NCBI GenBank assembly: GCA_963922205.1
Contig: CAWUHX010000279.1
Span: forward strand, 248,001-312,000
Direction of reading: 5' to 3'
DNA: 64,000 nucleotides
Source: Romanomermis culicivorax
Lineage: Eukaryota > Nematoda > Enoplea > Mermithida > Mermithidae
How positions within the stretch are numbered: position 1 is the stretch's first letter; the number at the start of each line of letters is the position of its first letter. A program made the translations under genes and the position numbers. Positions 1-9,021 of the stretch are shown piece by piece. The notes beneath the pieces are model-generated. The model was given only the letters and a program-made list of their open reading frames with translations, had not been told where the DNA came from and made no database searches.

Positions 1-971
1 AGCTCTTACGGAAGGAAGTTACCTTCCTGTGGTCAAGGCCTCAGGAAGAGGCATTCGACGAACTCTGAAGGCTGTTGTTGAACCCTCCTGACCTGCGCCA
101 TCCCGAATTTTCAAAATCCTTCATACTTCAAACTGATGCAAGTATTTCGGGGATAGGAGCAGTTCTGAGCCAGTCAGACGAAGATGGATAGGACCATCCT
201 GTTGCGTACACCAGTAGAGGGTTAACAGCAGATGAGAAGAACTACACTATTACGGAGTTAGAGACTCTCACTGTTGTCCATTTCGTCAAGCACTTTTGGC
301 CTTACCTCTTTCAACATGAGGTGGTCGTTCAGACGGATCACACTGCTGTTAAGGCTGTGTTAGAGAAACCAAACCCTTCGTCCCGGATAGCTCGGTGGGG
401 CCTCGCGTTAGCTGAATTCAAACTGACTATTCGGCCGCAAAAAGGTCGGTCTAATGGTAATGCCGACGCATTATCACACCTTCCTGATCCTAATTCCCTT
501 GCCGGGGAGAGTATCGACGATACTCCCCTATACAGACCCGAGGGAGAGGTTATGATGATCTCCGATGGTGCGCAGCACCTTGCGAATTCGTCCCATAAGA
601 CCACCAATGGTGCGCAGCGCCTGGCCAGGTCTGAGTCTTATGCAGATGCGCAGCACCATGACCTTCTCGCAACTCAATTTGAGGATCCAGAATTAGCCTC
701 CATTCTTAGATCACTAAAACCCTACGGTGATCAGAAGGATGTTAATGGCTACCACCTGTTGGATAACATCCTTCAGCAGTGGACAGGCGAGTCCAACAAG
801 ATTGTTGTCCCTCGGTCAATGGTTACTACCATTATTGAGGCTCACCATAACGACATTCTTGCTGGACACTTTGGTGCAAAACGTACCGCGAGGCTTATAG
901 CCCCTAGGTACCACTGGCCTTCCCTCAGTACAGACGTCAAGTCGTATGTATGTCCACCAAGGTCATACTGA
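1..971 (+). pseudogene. Ty3/gypsy pol remnant: RNase H and integrase zinc-binding end
   Basis: The third forward frame reads the end of a reverse transcriptase/RNase H polyprotein that begins before the window. RNase H acidic motifs are visible as LQTDAS (about 134-151), TELE (about 256-267) and VQTDH (about 327-341), followed by the ADALSHL end motif near 467-484. In-frame stops lie near 66 and 189, so the copy is dead. Downstream the integrase H2C2 zinc finger begins (H..H near 840-870) but is cut after its first cysteine, and the frame ends at 971. In an intact element this protein degrades the RNA strand of the RNA:DNA hybrid and then integrates the cDNA. The Ty3/gypsy assignment rests on these motifs and on the GPY/F motif downstream. 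Confidence 0.88.
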
Positions 972-1431
972 TTGGGATGAACACCTGCCGTATTCTGTGT
1001 TCGCTGTCAACATTAGCATGAATGAGTCCACAGGGTATTCACCCTTTGAGCTCATGTATGGTCAGACACCCATGCTACCTGTTGATGCAGCGCTCTCATT
1101 CAACTCTCCGGCTCATATCATAGATGTTTCTACTTATGATAAGGAGGTGAAACTGCATTTTACAAATGCCTTGGCCTTGATCCAGAGCAGAATTGAGAGA
1201 TCACAGGCGGCTTATGCTACGTCCTACGACTGCATGGCACGAGATGTCTCTTACAAAGTTGGGGATCAGGTGCTCAAACTGCGCACCACCGGAAAATGTG
1301 GTCTAACGCCCAAATTACTGCCCATTTATGATGGCCCCTACTTTGTCACGAATGTGGCATATCCCAATGTCACCATTTGACTTGACACTGACCAAGAAGA
1401 TACTGTGCATGTCAATCAGCTTAGACGCTAG
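946..1431 (+). pseudogene. Ty3/gypsy integrase C-terminal remnant
   Basis: This frame resumes in the integrase just after the catalytic core. It reads a YSVFAVN..MNESTGYSPFELMYG block, typical of the segment after the catalytic Glu, and then a GPY/F-type module (LPIYDGPYFVTNV) near 1321-1360. A stop lies at 1378-1380 and the coding pattern (VNQLRR) continues to about 1431. Compared with a complete integrase, the whole DDE core between the zinc finger and this point is missing. The frame also changes at the junction near 948. This looks like an internal deletion of the catalytic core, so the copy cannot integrate by itself. Confidence 0.85.
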
Positions 1432-2543
1432 GTGTCACCTGCTCAGCCTACAGAAGAAGAGGAGATACCTTCCACTTCACAGGTCATCGAGATGGCACCT
1501 TTGTTGATCCCGTCAACAAACAGAGATTTTACACAAGATCTCATTGACCCACATCTTGATGCAGAGGTCTCCGACCCATAATCAAATGGCTCTTCTCTTC
1601 TTTACTTACGGACGGGGTCGTCCTTTTTTCGAAGGACCGCCATGCCCCCACAGAATACCCACTCCTGTTCCATGCTGGGATAGCAGTGTAAAGAAGAGAA
1701 CAAGCAGCGATCAATGCATCTAAACTAGGGTATTGCCTCATATCACAGGCGCATCCCTGCGATTGCCTATATCTCCCCTCTAAAATTTTTCTGTTAGTCT
1801 CGTTTCAGATTTCACAAATTAATCAACAATTGGCAACTTCACCGAAGGGATCAACTGACGTCAGCAACTCAATGCATCTCCAATTGACGTCAGCAACTTC
1901 ACGCACCATTGACAAAATTCCACAAGCCAAAATGCACCGAAAAACCACTGGACCATCGACCGCTCGCCATCACCATCACCTGAACGTTTGACCTCCACAG
2001 ACATGCGCACAAGGACGAGGATGCCCTTTTTTGAAGGACCGCCGTGTCACGTGCCGATGGATTTCGTCGAACGTCACGTGATTCACATCACAATTTTTCG
2101 TTATGTTTTTCGTTACGTTTTGTGTATAGTAATTTACATCAATTTTGCGTTTCGTTTTTATACTTTTACATGCAATATGTGTGTGTACTTTTTATGTTTT
2201 GTTTCTGTTTCTGTTTGTGCACTTTTATTTCCGTTTCGATTTATCATTTTCAATCGCACACGTAGACTATGGTATGTACGCCCTAGTCAAGAATTTCGGT
2301 TAGAGATAAGCTCTCCGAGCTCATCGCTGTAATTGGAGCACAACGTGCACCTCTTATCAGTAAAAACTAGCGAGGTTTCGCAACATGAAACGACTAGTTG
2401 GAAATTCTCACTAGTGACGTTCCTATGTTAAGCATGGAGAGTGAAAACTTGCCCCAATGCTTAACCTTGTGAACTGGAAAATGTCTATGTGATCATAGGC
2501 ATCGTCTGCAACGATTTCCACTGCAGAAGTTAGCTTGGGGGAG
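1432..2543 (+). other. Non-coding 3' region of gypsy element 1, ending in a polypurine tract
   Basis: No convincing gene is seen between integrase and the 3' LTR. Two related segments (about 1609-1650 and 2005-2050) share a core reading CCTTTTTT(C/T)GAAGGACCGCC, so this part contains an imperfect direct repeat about 400 bp apart. The region ends with a purine-rich tract (TTGGGGGAG, 2535-2543) directly before the TG that starts the LTR, as expected for a plus-strand primer. Confidence 0.6.
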
Positions 2544-3127
2544 TGTTAACTCTGCCCAAGGCATACTGTAGTTTATAGAGCCCTTTAAAAGGGCATGTTT
2601 CGTCTTTTTGTCACTCATTATTGGGCCTAACTGGTTTTCGTCTTTAAGCCTTTGCGTCCGCGTTCGCCGTCGTCTGACTTTATTATATTTTGTATTGTCA
2701 ACTGCGTTTTGCCGCACGTCGAATAAAATTAGCATATTTGGCCTCCGGCCCTTTATACACGTTACCACTACAGTAACCCGATCGTAGGAACCCGTCCCCG
2801 TCGCTGTTAATCGTAGACCCCCATCGCCCTCGCTGAGGGAACGTCTGTTACCGCCGCCTGCTGATCAGCAGCTGCCGAACCCCACACCGAATCGCCCGGA
2901 TTCCCGTTCCCGTACATCCCGGTCCGTAGGACCTTAACTTGACCCCGAATCTGTCGCCTAGCGTGGAGTAATTTGAGAAGAGCTTTGGTAAGTCTTCTCA
3001 GGGATTATTAGTGTTGAGGGTATATTTGTGGGAGTCTCCCCTAAGCTAGTTTCCCTCGGAAGTACCTTCAGTTAAGAAAGCCCTCAGACCCTTAAGGTCA
3101 GGGCCAATAAGGGGATTTAGGTTAACA
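2544..3127 (+). repeat. 3' LTR of gypsy element 1
   Basis: The LTR starts TGTTAAC directly after the polypurine tract and ends GTTAACA, a perfect 7-bp inverted terminal repeat with TG...CA ends, giving 584 bp. It carries a TATA-like CTTTAAAAGG near 2581 and a poly(A) signal AATAAA near 2724, in that order, as in a working U3-R layout. The matching 5' LTR lies outside the window, so its length cannot be checked here. The 3' half (2760-3120) is clearly richer in GC than its surroundings. Confidence 0.7.
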
Positions 3128-3294
3128 ATCGGGTCCCCTACAGTACGCCATTCTTCGAATGGCACCATCCCTCATTCTGGTGAATGAGGACTAGGGATTG
3201 GCACCCCCGACCCGGCCACATTGTCCATTATTCTACAGCAATAACCCTGTTGAGGCAACCTCTTCCCGCTACTCGGGGCTTCAGTAAAAGTTAG

Positions 3295-3367
3295 GCTCGG
3301 TCTGGGACTTGAACCCAGGACCTTGCGGCTACCGTCCGCACACTCTAACCAACTGAGCTACCCGAGC
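3295..3367 (-). tRNA. tRNA-like sequence in the plus-left LTR (probably not a functional tRNA)
   Basis: A 73-nt cloverleaf with standard arm lengths: 7-bp acceptor (one mismatch), 4-bp D stem, 5-bp anticodon stem (TGCGG/CCGCA) and a 5-bp T stem. Box A is TAGCTCAGTTGG and box B is GGTTCAAGTCC. A TTTT terminator lies 6 nt after the 3' end. The anticodon loop ACGGTAG would place GGT (Thr) at the anticodon, but position 33 is C rather than the near-universal T. I therefore read it as a Pol III promoter captured from a tRNA, not as a decoding tRNA. Confidence 0.7.
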
Positions 3368-3523
3368 AGCGGGAAAGGCGCTCTCTTTTTGCAACAATTC
3401 ATAGTTGAGGTGGCTGCTTTGGCCACTCTCAACATCCCTCCGCCGTCGAGTTTGACGGACCGTCAAGGGCCACCAGTGTTGAGGCAACCTCTTCCCGCCA
3501 CCCGGGGCTTCAGTAAAAGTTAG

Positions 3524-3596
3524 GCTCGGTCTGGGACTTGAACCCAGGACCTTGAGGCTACCGTCCGCACGCTCTAACCAACTGAGCTACCCGAGC
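3524..3596 (-). tRNA. tRNA-like sequence in the plus-right LTR
   Basis: Second copy of the 73-nt tRNA-like unit. Boxes A and B and the TTTT terminator match the first copy. One anticodon-stem pair is lost (TGCGG/CCTCA). The loop is again ACGGTAG with C33. The flanks form an extended inverted repeat (CCTTTCCCGCTGCTCGGG against CCCGGGTGGCGGGAAGAGG), which could compete with the tRNA acceptor stem. Confidence 0.65.
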
Positions 3597-3667
3597 AGCG
3601 GGAAAGGCGCTCTCTTTTTGCAACAATTCGTAGTTGAGGTGGCTGCTTTGGCCACTCTCAACAACCC

Positions 3668-4652
3668 TAGGACAAGGCCAAGGTACACCATAGGTTTACC
3701 TGTGGTAGTACCAGCTGGGTTGGGTTCCCGAAACAGAGACTTATACTGGAGCCACCCCACGGGGTCACAGCATGTCACCTACCATGTCATGGCCATGTTT
3801 CCCATGGGATATGGTACAGGTTTTCCCCGTCAATGTGACTGATCACCACCCCTGTTTAATGTGACATGGCTCCAAATCTGTTTAATGTGACAGCAACATG
3901 AAAATATGGTTGTGCTTATGAAAAATTATCAAGATGGTGAAGTATAGAGAATAACCCATAATGAAGTAGAGAATAGCCCACAGTTTTAGTAGGGCAGACT
4001 GGATGAAAAAAATGTGTGGAAGAAATAATAAGGATTGTGATGAACCTGGATTGCAATAATGTGCATTAGGTTTTTCCTCTACAAAAAATATTTTTTGTTA
4101 TTTTCTGGCATAATCAAAGGTTTCTATTATTCGACCCGAAAATTTTGAGAGATCAATAGGCCAACGGATTCTTTGTCCAGGTTGAGCGACCATCAGTGGC
4201 ACCAATCGAGTGACCATTAGTGGCACCAATGGTTTTTGAAAGCTTGGCCCGAAAAAAATTTACTGGTTTATAAAAATTGTTTTTTTAAAATATCCAGCTG
4301 AACCTGGAAAAACGGCCTCATCTGAATGGAGTTCGATTCGGAACACTATTGATACTCACATGAGGCATTCTTACAAACATTTACATTAAATTTTTTTTTT
4401 GATTTTTCACCAATAAATTCGCCTGCAAACATCTTTTTTGTGTTCATTCGATAATTACTATATTTTCTGATTGATAATATAAAAAAATAAAGTATGAAGT
4501 ACACTTTGCTCAGTGGGAATTTTCAGCAGAAAACTCTCTACATTGTGTACCTATAGATATAGTAAGATGCACGGAAGTGGTTTCGAATGCTTTCCTGCCT
4601 AGGGTAAATATAAGCTTTTCCAATGATTCATGACACACAGGTGACATTTATA
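3668..4652. other. Intergenic, no gene seen
   Basis: GC-richer until about 3840, then AT-rich. The only structure noted is a short tandem duplication at about 4189-4231, two copies of a roughly 22-bp unit containing GACCATNAGTGGCACCAAT. No conserved protein frame is visible. Confidence 0.4.
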
Positions 4653-5102
4653 CACTACCAGGCGAAACTAACCGTCCATGCAGGTCGCGTCCAGGACGCG
4701 TCTGGAATGCGTCCAGAACGCGTCTGGGAGGCACCCAGGATGGGAAAAGCACACTATACCGACAATTATATTGACAGGCCATGTGCTCATGTCACACAAA
4801 GCCAAAGAATTTTGCTGAGGCTTCCTTCTTACCTCCCTATAGAAAGCACACATTATTTACCAGATATAAACGAAAGGTCAACTGTTGTCATACTGTAGAT
4901 CAAAACAAAATGCATATCCACTACACATTATGAAAGAACTATGATTGACAGTTATTGCATGAATGTCAATTACTAAGAAAGATGAAAGTTTTCTTTGTGC
5001 TGCCGAAAAAGATGCGTTCCAGACGCGACCTGGACGCCTCCAGGTCGCGTCCAGGATGCGTCCCGGACGCGAATTTTTGAGGGTTAGTTTCGCCTGGTAG
5101 TG
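4653..5102. mobile_element. Tc1/mariner-like MITE (450 bp)
   Basis: The ends are inverted: left CACTACCAGGCGAAACTAAC, with the reverse complement at the right end. TA dinucleotides flank both sides (4651-4652 and 5103-5104), the target duplication of the Tc1/mariner superfamily, and CACTACC is a common Tc1-type terminus. Just inside both ends are clustered copies of a CGCGTCCAGG/CCTGGACGCG unit, so the subterminal regions are internally repetitive and self-complementary. There is no transposase frame. Confidence 0.72.
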
Positions 5103-5127
5103 TATGCTTTTCAGCTAGACTATAAAG

Positions 5128-5310
5128 GACAAACAGTGTTTGAGAAATGTTTGTGAATTGTTTGAGCCATGACTGGGGAGTGTTTGAGAAATGTTTGCAC
5201 TTTGTTTGTGGAGTGTTTGAGAATATTTTTTCATCTTCAAACCTTTCTCAAACAAAGCTCAAACAATCCACAAACTGTTTGTGTTTGAAGTGTTTGAAGT
5301 TTGTAGGCAT
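5128..5310. repeat. Degenerate TGTTTGAG repeat tract
   Basis: About 180 bp dominated by variants of TGTTTGAG and its complement CTCAAACA. The first half is mostly in one orientation and the centre (about 5237-5270) is in the other, so the tract could fold on itself. No reading frame with coding character. Confidence 0.5.
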
Positions 5311-5337
5311 TGTTTGTGCGTCGGACTGTAGGTATTT

Positions 5338-5473
5338 TTCAGAGCTTTTTGGTGAAAAAATCGAATTTTTTTCCCCTGAGAGACCCCTCCCCCCAAAATT
5401 TTAGGAATTACTGACCCCCGGCCCAAAAAAGATCGCCCAACCCCCCAGACCTCGGAGTCCCATTACATGTATG
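5338..5473. mobile_element. Family A MITE, truncated
   Basis: Matches the right part of family A elements (compare 17957-18319 and 35549-36002): a gaaaaaatcgaattttt block, a C-rich stretch, and the terminus ATTACATGTATG. The left end is missing. Confidence 0.55.
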
Positions 5474-5660
5474 CTGTATGTGTATGATAGTCGTTGTTTT
5501 CTATCAGGTGCGGCTGACCAAATTAACCTCCAACAACAGTTTCTACCAGTTGAAATATCCCATTTCTTATTTTTATTTGCAAAAATGTGGCCTTTTGCAG
5601 CTGAGTCGCAAGAATCCCCAAAATATGTCGAAAAAACCCGAAAATTTCGAAAGTTATTTC

Positions 5661-5941
5661 TGTCGTGCGTGAAAAATAAAAGACGACGATGAAAATGGAT
5701 GCTTTTAAGCTGTGAAGCTTGACGATTTATCGCGCCTTTTAGGAAGAGACGTACAGAACGTAGTAGAGCGTGTGGAACGCTAGAAACGGAACACTCGGAG
5801 TGTTAGATGAAATTAACGCAACGATAATTGTACGCAGGAGATTGACGGGCTCGTAGAGAGCCCTGTGTCAATTTATCCAGGGATCTTCGCTCAGGTCGTC
5901 AAAGGTTTTCGGATGCCGAAACTCGGGCCGTACTTTCTTAA
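5661..5941 (-). repeat. LTR of gag-only element (3' copy on the minus strand)
   Basis: A 281-bp direct repeat of 7582-7862. On the plus strand both copies begin TGTCGTGCGTG and end GTACTTTCTTAA. Read on the minus strand the repeat ends CGACA, directly before a primer-binding-like site in the other copy, so 7582-7862 is the 5' LTR and this is the 3' LTR. The minus-strand start TTAAG is not the usual TG, which lowers certainty about that boundary. Confidence 0.65.
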
Positions 5942-6068
5942 ATTCTTAGGAATGTTTTCTCTATTCCGGAAATTCGGACTTGTTCCTCGATCAAATCGTG
6001 ATCTTCAATTTTCGAAATTATTAGCGTTTGCGAATTTTCTCCGATTCAGAACTTTTCTAGGACTTGTT

Positions 6069-7508
6069 TCACGCTTTTCGGAACTCTTTTGTCTTCATTA
6101 GAGTCGAATTTTCTTGAAACCTCACGCTATTTCGCTGTCTAGAGTCATCTCTGTTTCGGGATTGAGAGTTATCTCTGAAACGAGGTTTCGAATCATCTCT
6201 TAAAGGGGATTGAGCTGGTTGCTCTTCCGACAGATTTTCGAGTTTGTTAACCAGTATAGGTTGTTCTACTCTCACAGTTGAATGTTTATTCGCTCGCTGG
6301 ATTTTCTGAACTTTCGCGACAGCTATAGCTAAGTCAGTAATCGTTTTTAGAGTACTCGCGTCAATTGAGACTCTGTAAATTTCCAGCATTTTCCAAAGAA
6401 AAGTTGTGATAACTTTTCTATGGCGATACTGAGCGCTCCTGTCATAATACTGTAGATGTACGTAGGTACTGATTCGATTTAAGAAAGCTGACGGATCTTC
6501 AGTTTCAAATGGAGGGATAGACTGGAGCTCGCATTGGAGCCTATCTTGGTCGCAATTCCGTGCATTCATACACATTAGAATCTGTATCGCTTCATCATAG
6601 GATCCGACATCTCTTATGGTGTTCAGGGCACCATCGCAAGTCAAATGACGCAACGTGTGAAGTTTCACATATTCAGACGCATCGAGACCAAACTCATTTT
6701 CGAGGGCAATGAAGAATTTCAATACTTGTTGATTTCGAGTCGAATTATCTAATTTTTGCGGCGCTATTTTTTTACAGATAGTTTTAATTCTCGTTTCATC
6801 ATCGGCAAAAGATCTATGCAGCTGAGAAGGTGGGATAGATGGAAAATTTATCTGAGAGTTTAGCGCGTTAGAGGGGTCAAACGTTTGTGTCGGGATGATC
6901 AGATCATCAGCATCATCCGTTATACCTCGAAAACTAAGTTGACTTTTTTGATCGCTAATGACGTTTTTCGGTTTACTCGATTTCAGAGACTGAGCGTAAG
7001 AGCTCGTAGGTCTCGTGATATTTCCGATTTCAGGAGCGTTCGGTGTCGATAGCTCTTCTTTCTGAGCTCTCATCGCTTCGATTTCGGTTTTGAACTCATT
7101 GAGAAGTTTTCGTTGTTGAGTCCCTATCGTCACAATTTCGCTTAAGGCGTTAGTAGCGTCACTACAAAACTTTATCATTTCGGCATCACATTTTTGCATT
7201 ACGTTGATATACACATCATTATCAAAGATTTTTCGAGCATCGGTCTCCTTCGGTTTCAGTTTTAGAAAGTTGAATTTCTGATTTTCGATAATTTTTGGAG
7301 ATAGAGATCGTGAAGTTTTTTGTGTTTTTTGTGGAGCGGATGTTTCCAGTAAATCGAAATTACGCTTATCTGCTTCGTAGAGAAGCGGTAGATTTGCGTT
7401 TTCGCAGTCGAAATTTTCGATTTCTCGATCATCGGGATTCACTAGTTTCTTGTAGAAACCTTTTTTGTAACCTAGCTCAGTAGAGCGACGCATGCAGTTT
7501 TCTTCCAT
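6069..7508 (-). CDS. Gag-like protein of an LTR retrotransposon
   Basis: A 479-codon open frame without stops lies between two 281-bp direct repeats in the same orientation. The N-terminal third is charged and polar. The middle (about residues 240-400) looks like a retrotransposon capsid: a helical, Leu/Phe-rich stretch with a KFFIALENEFGL segment and ETEDPSAFLNRISTYVHLQYYD, similar in character to the pre-C-terminal capsid segment of Ty3/gypsy or BEL Gag. The C-terminus is a basic Arg/Asp/Ser/Gln-rich tail (about 430-470) in place of a CCHC zinc knuckle, which I do not see. A 5' primer-binding-like site sits between the start codon and the 5' LTR. No protease, RT or integrase follows, so the element has either lost pol or is a gag-only derivative. 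The long open frame suggests fairly recent activity or selection. Family assignment is uncertain. Confidence 0.6.
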   Translation of the reverse strand: MEENCMRRSTELGYKKGFYKKLVNPDDREIENFDCENANLPLLYEADKRNFDLLETSAPQKTQKTSRSLSPKIIENQKFNFLKLKPKETDARKIFDNDVYINVMQKCDAEMIKFCSDATNALSEIVTIGTQQRKLLNEFKTEIEAMRAQKEELSTPNAPEIGNITRPTSSYAQSLKSSKPKNVISDQKSQLSFRGITDDADDLIIPTQTFDPSNALNSQINFPSIPPSQLHRSFADDETRIKTICKKIAPQKLDNSTRNQQVLKFFIALENEFGLDASEYVKLHTLRHLTCDGALNTIRDVGSYDEAIQILMCMNARNCDQDRLQCELQSIPPFETEDPSAFLNRISTYVHLQYYDRSAQYRHRKVITTFLWKMLEIYRVSIDASTLKTITDLAIAVAKVQKIQRANKHSTVRVEQPILVNKLENLSEEQPAQSPLRDDSKPRFRDNSQSRNRDDSRQRNSVRFQENSTLMKTKEFRKA

Positions 7509-7564
7509 TTTTCCGATTTTCGATTTTTCGCAAATTTCAGCGTTTCCTCAACCTTTGAACGAGC

Positions 7565-7581
7565 TGGTACGGTCACCAAAA
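7565..7581 (-). promoter_or_regulatory. Primer-binding-like site of gag-only element
   Basis: On the minus strand, just after the 5' LTR end CGACA, the sequence reads TTTTGGTGACCGTACCAG. TGG matches the complement of a tRNA CCA end. The same 15-mer, TGGTGACCGTACCAG, follows the TRIM LTR at 15555. The primer tRNA is not identified. Confidence 0.5.
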
Positions 7582-7862
7582 TGTCGTGCGTGAAAAATAA
7601 AAGACGACGACGAAAATGGACGCTTTTAAACTGTGTAGCTTGATGATTTATCGCATGTTTTAAGAAGAGATGTACGGAACGTAGTAGAGCGTGCGGAACG
7701 CTTGGAACGGAACACTCGGAGTGTTAGACGAAATTAACGCAACATTAATCGTACGCAGGAGATAGATGGGCTCATAGAGAGCACTGTGTCAATTTATCCA
7801 GGGATCTTCGCTCAGGTCGTCAAAGGTGTTCAGATGCCGAAACTCTGGCCGTACTTTCTTAA
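7582..7862 (-). repeat. LTR of gag-only element (5' copy on the minus strand)
   Basis: Direct repeat partner of 5661-5941, the same length (281 bp), with scattered substitutions. No matching short duplication was seen outside the two repeats (ATTTC on the left, CCGAT on the right), so the element may be rearranged. Confidence 0.62.
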
Positions 7863-8234
7863 CCGATTCGGAGTTTCACCCGCTTACTCAAACTATTTTC
7901 CAAATAGTTTGACTCAACCTAGAACACACGCTCGGTTTTCGATTTACTAGCGATCCTCAGAGCCTCTCACAAAACCGACTGCTCACTAAGACATACGAAA
8001 CAACAACTAACTTTTTCAGCTACGAGTGTAATCTTTGATGTTGTGAACCTTCGGACAACTTTGAGCTCCGAAACGATGCATTCCTGCGAATCACCTTGAA
8101 AAGCTGACGAGCTTACTGTAGTCGATCGGCGCCCCACAACATTTCAAGTCTGTTGTAGCATTGATTCATTTTCCAGCGTTTTAGAATACAAAAGTTCGAA
8201 AGTTTTTCCAGCGAAATGAGAAGCGATTTACAAT
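7863..8234. other. Intergenic, no gene seen
   Basis: No conserved frame. Near 8170-8210 there is a degenerate TTTTCCAGCGTTTTAGAA phrase that recurs next to the GC hairpins elsewhere in the window. Confidence 0.35.
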
Positions 8235-8448
8235 CATACATGTATATAGGGGTATACCTGAGACCCTGGCTACCGCCTCCGACCAAAAAAATCGTCAAAC
8301 ACCCCCTGATTTTTTCCAATACAGGTTTTTTAATGATTTTTGTGCATATTTCGTATGAAAAACAGGCTTGCAGAACTGTTTTTTTGCACTCACATCCCCC
8401 TACCCCCCTGGACCCTCCTCCCTGGAAAATTCTTGCCGTGCATGTCTG
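8235..8448. mobile_element. Family J MITE, copy 1
   Basis: The ends are CATACATG and CATGTCTG (inverted, one mismatch). An 8-bp duplication flanks it: TTTACAAT (8227-8234) and TTTACCAT (8449-8456). The body matches 18784-19017 in opposite orientation, including a run of C near 8398-8430. No coding capacity. Confidence 0.72.
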
Positions 8449-8763
8449 TTTACCATCTATTAGTCGGATTTAAATCTATATTTAGATGTTGCGGAAACTC
8501 ATTTTCCAGCGTCCCAAAATTTGTTCTGGCGTTTCAGAAAAAGAAATGAATAAACTTCGATGTTCTTAATTTGAATCACAGAAAGGTTAATGGCGGTTCA
8601 ATTTATGGGAAATCCATCATTAATATGCTTTCAATTGTTGTTGAATACCAATGTTTTGTTTACTACCAGACTCGTATTTTCCTCAGTTTATCAGAAGTAT
8701 TTTGTATAAAAAATCAGAATTAGAGGAGAGACATGAGTCGCCCTATGAGGAATACAACGCAGC

Positions 8764-8769
8764 TTTATT
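8764..8769 (-). terminator. Poly(A) signal of SF3A2
   Basis: AATAAA on the minus strand, 43 nt after the TAA stop at 8812-8814. This is the only such signal in the first 60 nt of the 3' UTR. Confidence 0.7.
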
Positions 8770-8811
8770 TTTTCTGCACGAAAATTCTAGCCAGAGAAAT
8801 CGAACGGATCT

Positions 8812-9021
8812 TTAATTAAAATTAGGCGGTTGCGGAACGGAAAACGGCGGCGGTACGCCTGACGGCGGAGGTGGCACAGGCCCAGGCGCTGAGGTGATGT
8901 TGTTCACGCCGGCCGACATCAGCGGCACGGGCGGTCCAGTCGAACGAGCCAACAAGTCTTGGATTGCCGAACCGCTTCCTCCTAAGCGCGAATCTGTGCG
9001 GAATGCGAATTGAAGGAAAAA
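8812..9021 (-). CDS. SF3A2: SF3A2 exon 5 (last exon, 18.5 kb from exon 4)
   Basis: 210 nt after acceptor TTTTTTCAG, phase 0. It opens FFLQFAFRTDSR, matching the FFLQF that follows NKETKQ in other SF3A2 proteins. It continues through STGPPVPLM and a Pro-rich tail (VPPPPSGVPPPF) to TAA at 8812-8814. The exon is GC-rich against an AT-rich background. The forward strand also has an open frame here, but only the minus strand matches a known protein and has splice and poly(A) signals. Confidence 0.88.
   Translation of the reverse strand, partial: FFLQFAFRTDSRLGGSGSAIQDLLARSTGPPVPLMSAGVNNITSAPGPVPPPPSGVPPPFSVPQPPNFN

Larger units (their letters stand above)
3248..3663 (-). mobile_element. TRIM element with tRNA-like Pol III unit in each LTR
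   Basis: Two 187-bp direct repeats (3248-3434 and 3477-3663; 5 mismatches by eye) flank a 42-bp internal segment. Each repeat begins TGTTGAG and ends CTCAACA (TG...CA LTR ends). The whole unit is flanked by a perfect 4-bp duplication, ACCC (3244-3247 and 3664-3667). On the minus strand the LTR is followed by CTGGTGGCCCTTGACGG, a primer-binding-like site starting TGG one base in. The second LTR is preceded by a purine tract (GGCGGAGGGA). This is the layout of a terminal-repeat retrotransposon in miniature. It encodes no protein and would need enzymes from another LTR element. Confidence 0.8.

Noticed and set aside
1988-2332. Possible env gene of gypsy element 1 (hydrophobic frame)
   Set aside because: The hydrophobic stretch comes from T-rich sequence; there is no signal peptide, glycosylation pattern or recognisable envelope motif, and another frame overlaps.
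3295-3596. Functional tandem tRNA genes
   Set aside because: Position 33 is C, the second copy has a mispaired anticodon stem, and both lie inside LTR repeats, so they are better explained as parts of a mobile element.
8821-9005. Forward-strand Gly-rich open frame
   Set aside because: The minus strand encodes the SF3A2 C-terminus with splice and poly(A) signals; the forward frame is its complement.
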